DNA from: Tanypteryx hageni
Lineage: Eukaryota > Arthropoda > Insecta > Odonata > Petaluridae
Assembly: GCA_028673005.1 (NCBI GenBank)
Contig: CM054113.1
Location: forward strand, 206,203,504-206,267,503
DNA length: 64,000 bases
Direction of reading: 5' to 3'
The notes beneath the pieces are model-generated. The model was not told the origin of the DNA. It saw nothing but the letters and a program-made list of their open reading frames with translations, and ran no database searches. Positions within the stretch are counted from its first letter, which is position 1; every line of letters starts with the position of its first letter. Both the position numbers and the translations under genes were made by a program. This document shows, piece after piece, positions 23,414-36,417 of the stretch.

Positions 23414-25670
23414 TTCCAATTAAGTTCTTAGGTTTTCCTCAATTTGTTACTGCAATTGTAAATATAAATTAGATTAGATTTAACATGCAGCCACCACAAC
23501 ATAGCAGGTGGCCGCAGACGCGGCTACGACAAACATTTCTTTGAGACCCACTGCTTATAATGTTGAAATATTTTAAACTTAAAATTTTAAACCTTTCGTT
23601 CCACAATATCTGTTGCTATAACTCAATTCCCAAGATAGAAACTCTTCCCTTTTTTCTTTTTCCAATGAAGCGCATTCTAGTGTGAGAAAGTGTAAGCAAA
23701 CTTTTCAATGCTTTCGGAAATTCTCCTCCATTGTTCCATACCAAAGTTTGATTAAATCGGTGGATATTAAACAGACATGACGCGGTTCATTGGACAGTCG
23801 AAGACATTTGTAATTATGCGTACCTCTCAAAACTTAGGATCAGAATACCATTGCTGTCGTTCAAATTAACCCCACCACTATCTGTGAAGTTATTTGCTAA
23901 AATACTTTGTTTCGATGACACTAATAATCAAGTCATGACTTTATGCAGAAATTCATATACAAATCTCACTAAAAGTGAGAACTATTAGAGACAGCTTATT
24001 GTAATAAACCTGCAATCCATCAATCTATAGTGTTAAACTTTGATAAATGTTTCGTTTATAGCTTCGCATATGTCCATAAAACATTTTTACGGTTTTGGTC
24101 AATGCTAGAAATAATTGTTAATTGATGGGTGCGATGGATTATACAGATAACTTCAGTAGTCACAGGCTGATAAACCAGATGCATATTTAAGCCATAAGAA
24201 TTCAATGGCATTTCACCGATCGTTGATTCTAAAATTAGCGGCCAGATAAAGTTAATCTATTTGGCTCAAGTCGCAAGGTGAGCTCCATAAATCAGTTTTG
24301 AATTCTTCATTTTTAATGGATGGAACAGTAGTATATTACATTTGAAGAGCTTGACGAAAATACTATGGATCAAGAGTATGTCGACCATTTAATTTACATT
24401 CTATTCGCAATTAAATATTGTGAAAATTTTCGGTCGAGGTGAACGGAAAGCTTAAATGAAATATTTCCTCTTTTCCTTGTTTTAAATGCGGTCATATTAA
24501 TTCGCTTGATCGCATTGCTTCTGTGATTTGTTTGCGTTCGTTTTCGGAATAAATACTTTTCGCCCTACCCGCATGGGGTTTTCGTAATCGGCCAAACCGA
24601 TGCATAAAAGTGGTTTTCTATTATTTGGCGCTGTTAATTAATTCTCTGACTTGGATGCGATCCATCGAGCTGGATTCTTCCATCCAAAAACCACGCTTTC
24701 TTTCTTATGCTGCTGTAATCCGAGAATTCCTCCCTTTTTGTCAGAACCTCCCAGAAGGTCTTGTACATACATGACAGCAGACAAAGCGATTTGTTAGTTC
24801 CTCTTGTATTCCTAGTCTCCTTTCTTTTAGAGGAGGATTATGTTGGCGTTATTCCATGTTTCGCGTATGCGAATAGCTTTTCAAGGATAGTCTTCCGCTT
24901 CTTTCAGGATATCCAATGTTAACACCATCATCTCCTGGCAATATTCCACACTTAAAAACTCTTGATTGCGTAAAATAATTCTTCCACAATAGCTTTTATC
25001 TCCTATTTTGCCTTCAGGTTTTAGTTTAGCATAAAATTTTCCGTGGAGCATTCATAAATTCGTTATCGGAGTTCCACTCTTGATGTCTTTTAAAATTGTA
25101 AGTAGAATAAAAGCCATATAACTTTTACAAAAATTTTAAATCAAGTCTTGAAATTCAAAATTATTTTTTTAACCTTTTGGTGCAATATATAAATGTTATT
25201 TTTTGAAAATTTTATTTTCAATTATTTTATTTTTTACTTTATAGTCTCAGGAAATGAAACATGTTTTCTTAAATAATGCATCGAGATACCTTTTACTCAT
25301 GCATTCAGCTGTAGAGGTGTTTCATTTTTTTAAACAGCCGTCCTCGTTATCAGCGTATATCGTCGTTATCAGTGTATTTCGTCGTTACTTCGCGGATGAA
25401 TTGAGCATTCGGTGGTGGGTCGTTTACATTTTTAGGCATTCTTTATCAGCGAAGTGGTAGTGGCGGAACGACTTATAGGCACGTCTCCTCCGTCCGACCT
25501 CATGTTTAATCTCCGAAACTATTGGGCGGATTTTAATTAAATTAAGTATTAGTGATACTCATTAAACTTTATCGCCGAATTCTGATTTTGAACTGCATCC
25601 GTCAATTATAACTTCCACTTTATATAAGCACTTAAATAAACATTCTCGTATCTCGTTAAATGGCATCCTA
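23414..25670. other. Non-coding stretch, nothing recognised
   Basis: AT-rich, no conserved ORF, RNA gene or transposon end identified. Confidence 0.5.
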
Positions 25671-25674
25671 CAAG

Positions 25675-26005
25675 CAACAATTGAATACCATATTTCTTCT
25701 CTCTAGCTCTTATATAATCTGCAAGGTATCAATTAAAATATTTATTCGCGCAGGGTATAACATTTGTCAAAAAAGTCCGCGAGCCCACAAAATTATGAGG
25801 TATAGTTTCGGACTTAAAATTTCGAGAAAATCCCAAGCATAACATATATTTTGCTTACATCGACCGCTACGGCGATTCTTTCGGCAAACAACAATTAAAA
25901 ATTCATATTTTCCAAGACTCTTATATGAACTGTGAGGTATAGATTAAAAAATCTGTTCGAAAAGAGGACAACATTTGCCACAAAAAAGTCCGCGGGATCA
26001 TATAA
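25675..26005 (+). repeat. Diverged tandem duplication, period 214 bp
   Basis: A unit starting CAACAATT at 25675 repeats from 25889. Shared landmarks are CTCTTATATRAWCTG, GGTATAGATTAAAA-type sequence and AAAAAAGTCCGCG. The second unit is interrupted at about 26005 by family C copy 2. No coding potential seen. Confidence 0.6.
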
Positions 26006-26248
26006 TCAAACTGGGAGATATGGCAAATTTTTAAGGAAACACCTTGTTTACCTGGAATATGATTTTTGCTACATTTTCATAAATAATATTATCGTTTTTA
26101 TTAACAATAACTTAAATATTTGAGTATAAAATTAATATTCATTTATGGGAAAATAAACCTTTGGCATTGTTTTAGGAACGTTTGGCGCCTTTTGCAAGCG
26201 GCGCCTATGGCAAATGCCATTTTCGCCATACCCTAGTTAACGGCACTG
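26006..26248 (-). mobile_element. hAT-like MITE, family C copy 2 (about 243 bp)
   Basis: Reverse-oriented relative of 17684-17911: the right end reads, reverse complemented, CAGTGCCGTTAACTAGGG, followed by GGCATTTGCCATAGGCGCCG. The left boundary is set where similarity fades and where TCATATAA (25998-26005) resembles the right flank CGATATAA (26249-26256), six of eight. Confidence 0.7.
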
Positions 26249-26256
26249 CGATATAA

Positions 26257-27849
26257 TTACTACTTATAGTTTCGGAAATTAAAATTCAAGAACCGTCCTA
26301 TCTTTCGATACCGTTTTATACGCATTTCGCGTCTTTAGAATCTCTGTGTTCAAGTTATGGAGTATACTATTCCTCCTTGTTATTCAAGATTTAAACTGAT
26401 TTAGAAGAGAGCTCGTCTTATGGGTGGAATCAAATTGATAAAATATGTAGCTCCAGTAGCCATAAAAAATGGTTCAGAAAACCAAATACGCATTTCGGCT
26501 GCGAAGCAGCCGTCATCGGTGGCTATTTACCAATAATATGTTCATAAAAATTGGCGAATAACATTTTACGGCTGTTGGAGCTACACAGTTCATCAACTGT
26601 CTTCCTTCCTTTTCATTTTTCACTATTAGTATTTTGTTTCCTACGATATTAACTTAACGATTTGAAACGATCTCCATAACTGTTCCTGCAATATTATTTG
26701 TATTCGCTAATTTGATTTATCGGATGACTCTTTCCTTCGTGAAGTAACAATTCGTTTAATGCCTTTGAATATCGAAAGGACAACCACTTATTTCTAGACC
26801 AGAAATTACTAAAAGAATTTTCGTCCATAAACCCTTTTATTCAGTTAATATATGTGAGGTTTAATTATTATATATGAAAAAATATATATACAACGGCCAT
26901 GAAATACATTTAAGCAGACATTATATCGTCATCGGAATTCCAAAACAATTGAAACTTGCTCTGACTTGTTTTCCTTAAAATTTCGTTGTGGCTTAGAAAG
27001 AAATCTTTGCGCTGTTCTGTCTTTCGCTCGTAAAGAGGAAGAAAGAGGTTCTTCGTTCCGTTTTCTCTTCTTCGAGAACAAACAACGGTGACGCCCTCTA
27101 GGCGTGGCTCTCTCCATTCGGAACCGATACCGCAAATTCAGTCGTTGAAAAATATCCCATCGGATTTACAGTTACACCTCTTGATTTTTCAAAAGTTGTG
27201 AATCACGGAAAAGCAGATTTCGAATTCGGTACTCGCCCTTCGACGTGAATGTAAGGGGCATTTCTTATCGAGTTGTAACAAATCAATAATTCGGAGTGGA
27301 CAATTAGGGCATATCCGAAATAATTCGTCCTTTGTCACTGGTAGTTAATCAAACGTTAATTTTAGCGATTGCGTTACGTGCCTATGTTTTTAACCTGTCG
27401 AGATGAGACAGCTTTTTATGGACCCACGCCAGATTTTTATCATTCGCTCATTAACAACTCTCAAGGACAATTTTAATGAGCATGATGACAGTGTCTCATT
27501 GACGAGAACAACATTTTATAAGGTTATCACGCTTCTAGTTGCATAGGGGTAAAGAAAAAATTTGCTTTCAATTTTCTGCCACGTCACAATTAATGGCGTT
27601 TTGGTGACAAGCAATTACCGCGTCATGGTATCATCATAATATACTCAGTGTTATTTACTGGATACTAGAAAAAAATTTAATTCAAATTCAGGAATTTTTG
27701 GAAAGTTAGCATGATACAGTTGGCCACATATAGGTTGAATTTTCGATAGCTCGAAGACATTTTTATCCGAAAGTATCGAATGCTTTATTTTTCTTTAGCT
27801 CGAATTTTCTTTAAACAAATATTTTTCATTTGAGTTGAGACACCGATGC

Positions 27850-27885
<36 letters not shown>

Positions 27886-28150
27886 CCTTACGAGTGTACT
27901 ACGCGTAGTTGAAAGAAGCCGCCACGGCGTGAATTTCTCGTCGGTCTTATTCCGCGAGAGAACGTTCGAGTCGATTGACTTCTCCCGGAGAAGGAAAGGT
28001 TTCACTTCCAGAGAAGGAAATGTGGGCAGCGAGAAAGGCAACGCGAAATGACGACGGCGACGACCACTATTCCTCGTGCCTCTCTCTGTCCAAAGGGGAC
28101 GAAAGAGGGGCTCATGGGACTGCCGCGACCCATAACCTACATTCCGAGAG
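26257..28150. other. Non-coding stretch with a compound microsatellite
   Basis: (TA)n followed by (CA)n at 27849-27885. The short ORFs have no recognised domain; 27.9-28.15 kb is GC-richer. Confidence 0.5.
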
Positions 28151-28159
28151 CCTATCAGG

Positions 28160-28832
28160 CAGGTCTGTCCAAACCTTTAAGGTCAGCGGGAAACTTCAAC
28201 TAAAATATTTCAAGACGCGTGCAACATACATAGTATTTCAACATACTAATATTGTTAAAAACAAAATGTTTCTAAAGATTAGAATATTCTTACGGAAAAC
28301 GAATGTAATTTTAGTTTTCAGAACCCTTATGTGAAACCTGACCATTTTATGACCTAGCTCGGTGTATGAGAAAACATATTTCGTCAAAGCTATTCTTATA
28401 CTGTCATTGAAATGCTTGTCCGTCAGAATTGATCTGCATATTGATTCGATATTTTTCATACCATAAAATCCAGGTTCACTTATGCACGTTAAAAGAAATC
28501 TTGGATTCAGTCTAAGAGAGGGGTGTTTTAGAAGCGGTATTTCTTAATATGCATTAAAGATCAACATTTTGACTGCGATGATCCTGATTTCAACTGAATG
28601 TCTTTTTGAAATTCAATTATAGTGTATATTTCTTAAAAATAAGTACCTGGCTTGAAAACTCAAAAATTGACTGGCTGTAACATCTTGAAAAGGATTTGAA
28701 ACGAATATCGCCGAACGTTTTGTACGATTTTAAATACCTGTTATTGGTTGCGGCTTTTATCCGCCTCGCGGGCAACATCGAGGTCTCTCGCGGGACACAT
28801 TTTGTCCACGAGCTATGGGTTGGACAGGCTTG
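28160..28832. mobile_element. Possible hAT-type element (673 bp), no target duplication
   Basis: Left end CAGGTCTGTCCAAACC and reverse-complemented right end CAAGCCTGTCCAACCC are good hAT-like inverted termini, and the right side has the GCGGG-rich stretch common in such elements. The flanking octamers do not match, so the ends may be misplaced or eroded. Confidence 0.5.
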
Positions 28833-30420
28833 CACCAAGGTGCTGCTAGATTTTCCTTAAATGATCCGTCCTACGACGCGAAGCTAGTCGGAGGTCACCT
28901 CTCTTTCTATCCTATTCTATCCATCGAATGCAATCCACTAGCGCGGAAAATACAAAAAAAGACAGGCAAAACGAAGATGATGGGAAAGGCAGTGCCTGGA
29001 CCGACACTTCTCCAATATCGTAGCCGTATGTCCCCGCTGTTTACAATTGTTTTCTTTTCATGAGGTGCAAAATTACCAAAATGTTTCGAAATGAAGAAAA
29101 ATCTGATATTTATAGAACTTGATTTGTATTTGATGCCTCCATGCATGAATAGCAATGCATCTTACATATTTTTAACCTGGAAAAGTATCTGATATTAGTT
29201 TTGACCCAGAAAACTTTATTTAATTGGGCTACCTCAGCTTTGAGCTTTGTCATAAACAGTTTTGATATAATATTTGAAGGACTAATTCCAATTAAATAAG
29301 TTTATGCAGAGTGAGTATTCTAGCCATAAAGAATTTACGTACTATCGGCCGAATTTTGACGATATATTTATTCTGTAAGCTATTTTTTTTCTTTTTTCCT
29401 GCGCCGAGAAAATATAAGAAATAGATCAGCCATTCTCATGTTTAAACGAATATTCCTTCCGCCAACTATTGAAGCGTCTTTGGTAGATGAATGAGGGGAG
29501 TATGCTCTTCCCAATGACGAGATTGGTTCTAGCGCTGCAGGGATGGAATTTCCAGTTGATTATTTTTGCTGACGGCACGCTTGATATTATCGATCTGAAC
29601 GCCATATTCCAGAAAATGATAAATAAGAAACAATGTATTTGCATAGATATAAATCCAAGACATGAGATTTTGAATTTTAAAAATCAATGGTTTAGCGATG
29701 AAACGTTCGCCGCATTTCGTTCGTATCTGTGCCTGAGCTCGGCTATGTTTTTCAAAAACAGAATCGGCGATTAAGAACGATAAGCCATTGAAAACCGAAT
29801 TTCATAGCCGCTATAAGGAAGCTGTTCTTCCCCTCCATATTGATTAATAACCTAATTATGTTCGAAAAATTTGCCCGGTGTGAGAAATAGCGATTCGAGG
29901 AACGGAGAGGCGGGAGGAAGGAACCCCGCTAAATGGAGTTTCGACCCCCCCCCCCCTCTCTCGCGAGACTGACAGAGCGAGAAAGTCTTATATGTAGTAG
30001 AGGTAGGAAAAATATTGCATCAGCCGCGGTGCATAACAGATGCATCTTGCTCTTTTTTTAATTCAACTCTTCCGCTTGCTAAAAAAGAAGCGACCACATT
30101 GAAAGCCTCCGGGAATTCGGTTCATTTTTTAAAAATTAATAGCACCATCCGTCAGGTGTCTCAGTGCGTTACTCCATCTCTCCACATATTCAAACATAAA
30201 TACTTTAAATTGCTGTTCTCTGCCCAAAATACAGGTCAGCTTTAACATTTTCTTCTTACCAATTGCAAGACGGCTTCCTTCACTCTTCCTTACTTAATTA
30301 ACATTAATTATTTTTTTTTGCAGGTTATCGAGTTCGCAAAGTGTACGCCTCCTTCGACTGTTACCTTTTCATTGTCTAATGTCTACTATGTTATAGTGTT
30401 TATACTAATTCTCATTGTAT
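28833..30420. other. Non-coding stretch, nothing recognised
   Basis: No gene recognised; a C13 run lies near 29947. The 95-aa ORF at 29487-29774 shows no domain. Confidence 0.5.
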
Positions 30421-30422
30421 TA

Positions 30423-30575
30423 TATCATTCTGTATTGTTTCATACTATTTTATACTGAATTATATCATTTTGTATTGTTTTATACTATTTTATACTGTTT
30501 TATATCATTTTGTATTGTTTTATACTATTTCGTATTACTTTATTTTATTATGTATTGTTTTATATCATATGTGTA
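30423..30575 (+). repeat. AT-rich tandem repeat (about 40-bp unit)
   Basis: Degenerate repeats of TTTTATACTATTTTATACTG and ATATCATTTTGTATTG, about three to four copies, directly upstream of the LINE tail. The ORFs spanning it read Tyr/Phe/Ile-rich and are artefacts. Confidence 0.65.
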
Positions 30576-30824
30576 ATTTTATATAATTTCCTTCTTTCTT
30601 ATGTTATGCATGATCCAACAACAATCTCCATATTCATTGTATATATTTCAAGTATATTTCATCTTATTCTGCCTAATTATTGTATTATATTTCTTGGTTT
30701 GCATTACGTTAATACCTATATATGTATTTTTTATGACGGTATACAACGATGCTGTATATACGAAGACTTACTGTACATACTCCTTTCTATTTAATGTTGT
30801 ATTACTATATCATTATATGTACAC

Positions 30825-31012
30825 TATCTAGGGTTTTCGCAGGTTTTTCACACCCCCTTCTCAGTGGGTGTTTTCCTGCGTGGGTTTTACTAGGGAGGAC
30901 ATGCCTGTTTTACCTAGGTTTTCCCCACAATCTCTAATCTGTCTTCAATTTTATATATATATATTTATTTTTACTCTGTATGATTTAGGTATATACTGTT
31001 TATGTTATGCGT

Positions 31013-31065
<53 letters not shown>

Positions 31066-31172
31066 TACTTTACCATTTTTTTATATTTTTTATATTGACG
31101 AAGGGTTAAATGTAAGAATGGACCTTATGGTCTAAATTTCGCCCGAATAAAGACGATTATCTATCTATCTAT
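30825..31172 (+). mobile_element. LINE 3' UTR fragment with (TATC)n tail
   Basis: The segment ends GAATGGACCTTATGGTC..., CCCGAATAAAGACGATTA and then (TCTA)n, the arrangement of a non-LTR retrotransposon 3' end with a simple-repeat tail. A 47-bp (TA)n tract is inserted at 31017-31063. No reverse transcriptase is left, so it is a severely 5'-truncated copy; the 5' boundary given is approximate. Confidence 0.6.
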
Positions 31173-31474
31173 CTATCCATGGAGCTATTGTTCTTGCGGT
31201 AATTATTGTTTGAAATTAGATACGGCGTTCGAAAAGTGTCTCGGATTTCTTCTTATTAATAATTATCTGAAAAGTAATTTACATGGGATTCTTAAGTTAA
31301 CATCTGGAAAGAAAAAAATTGTAAACATTGCCAATTGTGTCTTAAATTCCGCACGATTCATGGGGAAGATTTTTATCCAAATGCTAATTTATGTAATCCT
31401 AGGATCTTTTAGATGGAGGGATGGATCGTTTTAGCTCTTTCTATTGATTTTGGGGCCTTATTAACTATCTATAC

Positions 31475-31756
31475 CAGGTATCGGCAACGTTTTTTCTGAC
31501 GAGCGACACTCTTTATCAATATTCATTATTTGTGGCACGCCGCGCGTGTCATCCTAAAATTCGCTTGGTCCGAAACTCTTACGAAAAGTGTTTCTTATAC
31601 AAAGAATATCCTGAATGTAATGCGGTATAACTACAATACTGATTACAATTAAAATAAAAGTCGAAATGCTTTAAAAATGCATATTTTTTGCAATTCTTCT
31701 CTGAAATATCGTGCCATGTAAAAGCTCTTCGCGAGCCACCTTTTGGCCGACCCCTG
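31475..31756. mobile_element. hAT-type MITE (282 bp)
   Basis: Left end CAGGTATCGGCAACG and reverse-complemented right end CAGGGGTCGGCCAAAAGG match the CAGGGGTCGGCAA consensus of hAT non-autonomous elements. A perfect 8-bp duplication, ATCTATAC, lies at 31467-31474 and 31757-31764. No coding capacity. Confidence 0.9.
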
Positions 31757-31764
31757 ATCTATAC

Positions 31765-32247
31765 GGTTCCGTTATTACGGTAAATTTTCGTTTTGTTTAC
31801 GTTGCTACAACAATAAAAGCGAAGCGTAAATACGTTCAATTTACTTTCTAAAAGGGATAAAGATCATATTACAATAGCTTAACTGCGCTGAGGTATGTTT
31901 TAAATAACTGATGGATTTTGGGTTTTACGTTTTGTTTTTATTGTAAAGTTTCTAAAGAAAATACAAAGTTGCGTTACAATAACGCAGTTTTATCGCTAAA
32001 TCTGAAGTTCGTTTAATCGTGCGTGCACATTAAATCTTTTGTATCGTGATAAGATTAATAATAATTTTATTTATTTATGTATTTACGAGTATTTATAATG
32101 CAATTAGTGTTTATTGAATTCAGTGGAAATTCATCATTGAAATACTTCGATAATTGCACTTTTTGTTGCAATTGCCTATTAAGATTCTAAAAAGCGCTTT
32201 TGCGATCTGCTTTTGCAGTTATTTTTACTTTCTCACATATATATATT
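31765..32247. other. Non-coding stretch, nothing recognised
   Basis: AT-rich, no gene. It ends in ACTTTCTCA...TGAGAAAGT, a short inverted repeat overlapping the start of family A copy 2. Confidence 0.5.
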
Positions 32248-32600
32248 GAGAAAGTATTGTTATCGTGAAAAATTCGACTTCGAGATTTTGATGGAAATAC
32301 ACGTTTTAGGTGTCCCTGAGTCCATAAAAGTGGTTTTCGCCATGCCGTCTGTCTGTCTGTCGGTCTGTTCGCCGATCTAGGGCCTAAACGCGTACATAAA
32401 ATCGAATGATATCTCGTATTTGTGCAACATATCATCTTTTGCAGACCCTTTTAACATAAAAATGATATTGCACTAAAATAAAGGGTAGTTTATTCTTGGC
32501 GATTTTTGAAAAATTTGATTTACTCAAAAATGGCTCCAGAGAATTTGATTAAAATCATACCAATTGTAGAGCCTGATGTCACAAAGAATACTATGTAAGC

Positions 32601-32676
<76 letters not shown>

Positions 32677-33150
32677 CTCTTGAACACTTTGTATGCCGTC
32701 CAGTGACATTACAATGTATGCTAAGCTACTTTACTTATGACGTCACGCCTCCGCCGCGATCCATTCAAACTCTTACTGCAGCCTTACGGTTAAACTAAAT
32801 CGAATGATACCTCATATTTATGGATAATATTATTCATAAAAGACTTACGGATGAGATAAACGATAAACAATTAAGGATACTTTATTCTTGGATATTTTGA
32901 AACAAAATATTTACTCAAAAATGGCTCTAAGGATTTCGTTAAAAATCCATCTAATCGTACAGCCTAATGTCACAAATAATACTAACTATGCCATATGTCC
33001 CAAAAAAGTTACTATATATCGTCCAGTGGCATTATTTCTGTACATGACGCCCAACGCACGCATCCGAGGGGAGAGCTAATTTCGGGGCAAAAAGTGTAAT
33101 GAGAACAAAGGCATACACGTATATGAGAAAGTTTGTGCAATGTATATTGC
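32248..33150 (+). repeat. Dispersed repeat family A, copy 2, with internal duplication
   Basis: Same head and tail as copy 1: GAGAAAGTATTG at the start, TTCGACTTCGAGATTTTG, CATGCCGTCTG, then GAGAAAGTTTGTGCAATG and TATATTGC at the end. The body is duplicated: TTTATTCTTGG...ACTCAAAAATGGCTC occurs at about 32490 and again at about 32882, and CGTCCAGTGRCATTA at 32697 and 33024. A 72-bp (TA)n tract at 32603-32674 separates the units. Not coding. Confidence 0.75.
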
Positions 33151-33711
33151 GGCGTTTATTTAACTTGTTATATTTTAAGACTGGACAGGCACATCCAACT
33201 TTTAGCGCATAGGCCTAATAAACTAAGGCGAAGGATGATAAATCGCAAAATATAAGAGATGAAGAGAAGAATCCATTTCTTAGGCTGGCGTTCCTTTGAG
33301 AATATCGGCTAAACAAAAGGTTGAAAAAGCCCTATTCTATCTCCAGATTTCACGGGAAACTGAAGATATTAACATCATTTTAATATAAATGTACCGCGGA
33401 TTATTTTCCCCTACAGAATTGGTCTCTTTCAGCGGGAAACCCACCGAATTAACAAATGCAAAATAAGTTTCGCGTCGGCGACGACAGTCGAATTCACTCG
33501 GAGGAAATCACTCACGACTTCGGGATTACAAAAAAAAAACGGATCGAGAGAAGAATCTGGCGTTGTAAAAATAATCGGAAAGCTGGCGCGTCGTCGAGCG
33601 TATCGTTCGCATAACGATCCAATTTTTCGCCAACGGTTCGTCCATAGATCCCATTTGCCCACGGCGACTGCCAGATTGGGGCGATCCATCTACCTTATTA
33701 GCAGTCGCTTG
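33151..33711. other. Non-coding stretch, nothing recognised
   Basis: No gene recognised between family A copy 2 and the next MITE. Confidence 0.5.
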
Positions 33712-33719
33712 CACTACGG

Positions 33720-34460
33720 CAGTGGTTTTCAAACTGTGGGGCGCGTCCCCCTTGGGGGGGGGGGGGGGGATGGGCAGGTCGGGGAGGGGGGGCCGCAAAG
33801 GATCTCTCATATACGTATTTACTGTCCGTTTAACCATCTTAATCTTGAGACCTACAATATGCTGCAGCCAAATTCTAGCCTTCATTTGGCTATGACTAGG
33901 GATACGAAAAAAAGTATCGATACTTTACTAATATCGGTAATTTCCTTTCGATACCGGGTACTTTTGTACTCGATTCTTTTCTTTCGATTTTCTAGTGATA
34001 TCGGTACTTTCGGTCCGATACTTTTGTGGTATCGATACTTTTCATTCGACATAACATATGAGTAAGGTATCGATACTTTCGTTTCGATTTCGTATCCTTA
34101 GATACGAAAAAAGTATCGATACTTTACTCACATCGGTAATTTCCTTTCGATACCAAGAACTTTTGTACTCGATTCTTTTCTTTCGATTTTCTAGTGCCAT
34201 CGATGCTTTCGGCCCGATACTTTTGTGGTCTCGATACTTTTCATTCGATACATCATATGATTACGGTATCGATACTTTCGTTTCGATATCGTATCCCTAG
34301 CTATGACGCATGGTTTATGTCTATGTTTTTCCTTAAGGTGATTTTATTAATGGTAATTGCATGTCCAGAAGGTATTGCTGTAATTGTATATAATATTGAA
34401 GGTGGCGCGAAGATAGTTTTCCTAGTTGATGTAATGTAATGTAATGTTTGGAAACCGCTG
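33720..34460. mobile_element. hAT-type MITE (741 bp), host of a nested element
   Basis: Left end CAGTGGTTTTCAAACTG and reverse-complemented right end CAGCGGTTTCCAAACATT. Perfect 8-bp duplication CACTACGG at 33712-33719 and 34461-34468. It contains a G16 run near 33755-33770. Removing the nested 403-bp element and one copy of its 8-bp duplication leaves about 330 bp. Confidence 0.9.
33897..34299 (+). mobile_element. Nested MITE (403 bp), a tandem dimer of a 200-bp unit
   Basis: Ends TAGGGATACGA and TCGTATCCCTA are perfectly inverted, flanked by identical octamers GCTATGAC (33889-33896 and 34300-34307). Inside, two units (33901-34100 and 34101-34299) are about 90 percent alike and each begins GATACGAAAA and ends with its inverse. 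ATCGATACTTT-type motifs recur roughly every 40-60 bp. The three ORFs over this segment are repeat translations, not genes. Confidence 0.9.
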
Positions 34461-34468
34461 CACTACGG

Positions 34469-36400
34469 GGATTGATAAGGAGGAAAACTTCTCCGGTGAT
34501 GGAAATATCTTTCCTATTCTCCTCCTATGTCTCTCCGCCTCCTCCGTTTCCCATTCGCCATCCCCAAGGCGAGAACAATGCGAGGGGGCGATGGAAGGGG
34601 AGGGGCGGGTAAGTGGGTTTCCCCCGCCGTCTGATCGCCCGGCTGCAGGCGCCACCAGACGGCATTAAGATCAATCGAACGGTCCGTGTGAACCGCACAA
34701 TGAACCCCCCCAATCAATGGGCATTCAGGACGACGCTCAATACTGGAATGGGGTTTCGGAAAAAGGAAGGCGCTTTATTTTTCCATCTCCTGCCCCCTCT
34801 CCTCACGAAAATACCTCTCTCTCTCTCTCTCTCTCACGGCGCAATTCCTACTCCTATCTCTATTCATACTGCCACTCCCCTTCCCATTCCTAAAATTTCC
34901 ACCCTCCCACTCCCGCTTTTCACATAATTAAAGTTCCAACCCCACTACTCTCTTTATACTTCATCTCCCATTTCCATCATCTCTCTTTCTCTAGCTCCAC
35001 CTCTCGCCCCTACTCCCAATCCCACTCCTACTGTATTTCCGCCGTCTTTTCCATTTTTCATCTACATATCGCAATCCTCCCATACCAACTCCTAATCTTA
35101 TCTCTTTTCTGTTCAATCTCTCTCATTCTGACTTGGTTTCCTGCATTCTGCGTTTTTCTTGCATTCTCATGTTCACACTTTTTCCTCTTCGCTCCTACAT
35201 CCCTTTTCCTCGTCTTCGTCTTTGATCACCGCCTCTTGTTCCTGTTCCGTAACTTTTATTATTAGGAGAACTAGGTGGCAGTATTTTTTTACTATTAATA
35301 TCATAGGAGCGGCTCTGAAGAATTTTGAAAGTAATTTCTGTCAATTTTATTGAGCATCTTCTTCAATGTTCACGCTAAATTGAAACTGAAACTTACTAAA
35401 ACTATCCTATCACTGGAGTCAATTTTTTTTAAACTTTGACAACCGATTTCATGTGAATATCTGGAGCATGGTTCCCAATTTACCTCTCAGTTTATAGAAC
35501 CCATCATTCTCAGATGAGAAAACATGGTTTATGTCCACCTGATCGGCATTAACCAGCTTAGAAACGCCGATGTTCATAATTTTCGAACGTCTTTATCCAC
35601 CGGGTGGGGTTAGACGGATATCAGTCGGATAAGCTCCACGCTATCCACATTTCGATGGATAGATGTGATATTTATATATTTTTAATATGAGAGAGAAAAT
35701 GAGTGGGAATGGGAGAGGAATTTCACTTGGAGTTTCACCAGGCGACCATACGAGTACTAATTAGTGCACGGCGAATATAATGATTTTTATGGAGCAGGAG
35801 CTAGTGCTATCATTTTTCATTTTGCGTCATAGTGGTGCCATTTTAGATAATCTGTACGCGATTGGCGCTGGGTCTTTTTTTATTATCCTGATATCTAACT
35901 GCTATAGAGCCATTTTGCTCGCGGATACCAAAATCGGAAAATTTTGGTATTTATTTTGGGCGATTCCGACTTCATAAAAAGCGGGATTATCTCTTCGGAA
36001 ACCGAAATTGCGACCCCATGGGATTAGTAAGCTCGAAAATGCAAAATACGATAAATGCTGGCAAAATTATTGCCGAATATTTTTTGCGCTTCATCAAGCT
36101 CCGTTTTTCTCAAAATTTAAGTTATCACAGCGCAAAATGAATCGGGGTCATGCTCAGTCCTTAACACGTTGAAAAAATAATCGACATGCTAATTTGTTAT
36201 TTGTAAAAACATATTAGTCGACAAATGACTCTAAACACGAAATTCCAAATGCGCTTTCGCTTATTTTTATCATATCCGAGCTTTTTTCATTTTTCCTTCC
36301 ATTCTCTCTAATAATTCTTCCCCTTCCTTTCTCAAATAAATATCTCTGTATCGCATCTCCTTTTTCCTTTCTCTCTTCCCTCTTCTTTCTTTTTCTTTCG
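34469..36400. other. Non-coding stretch
   Basis: 34.5-34.75 kb is GC-richer; 34.8-35.2 kb is CT-rich with a (CT)n tract near 34820. The rest is AT-rich. No gene is recognised. Confidence 0.5.
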
Positions 36401-36417
36401 CTAATATTTTAACCCTT

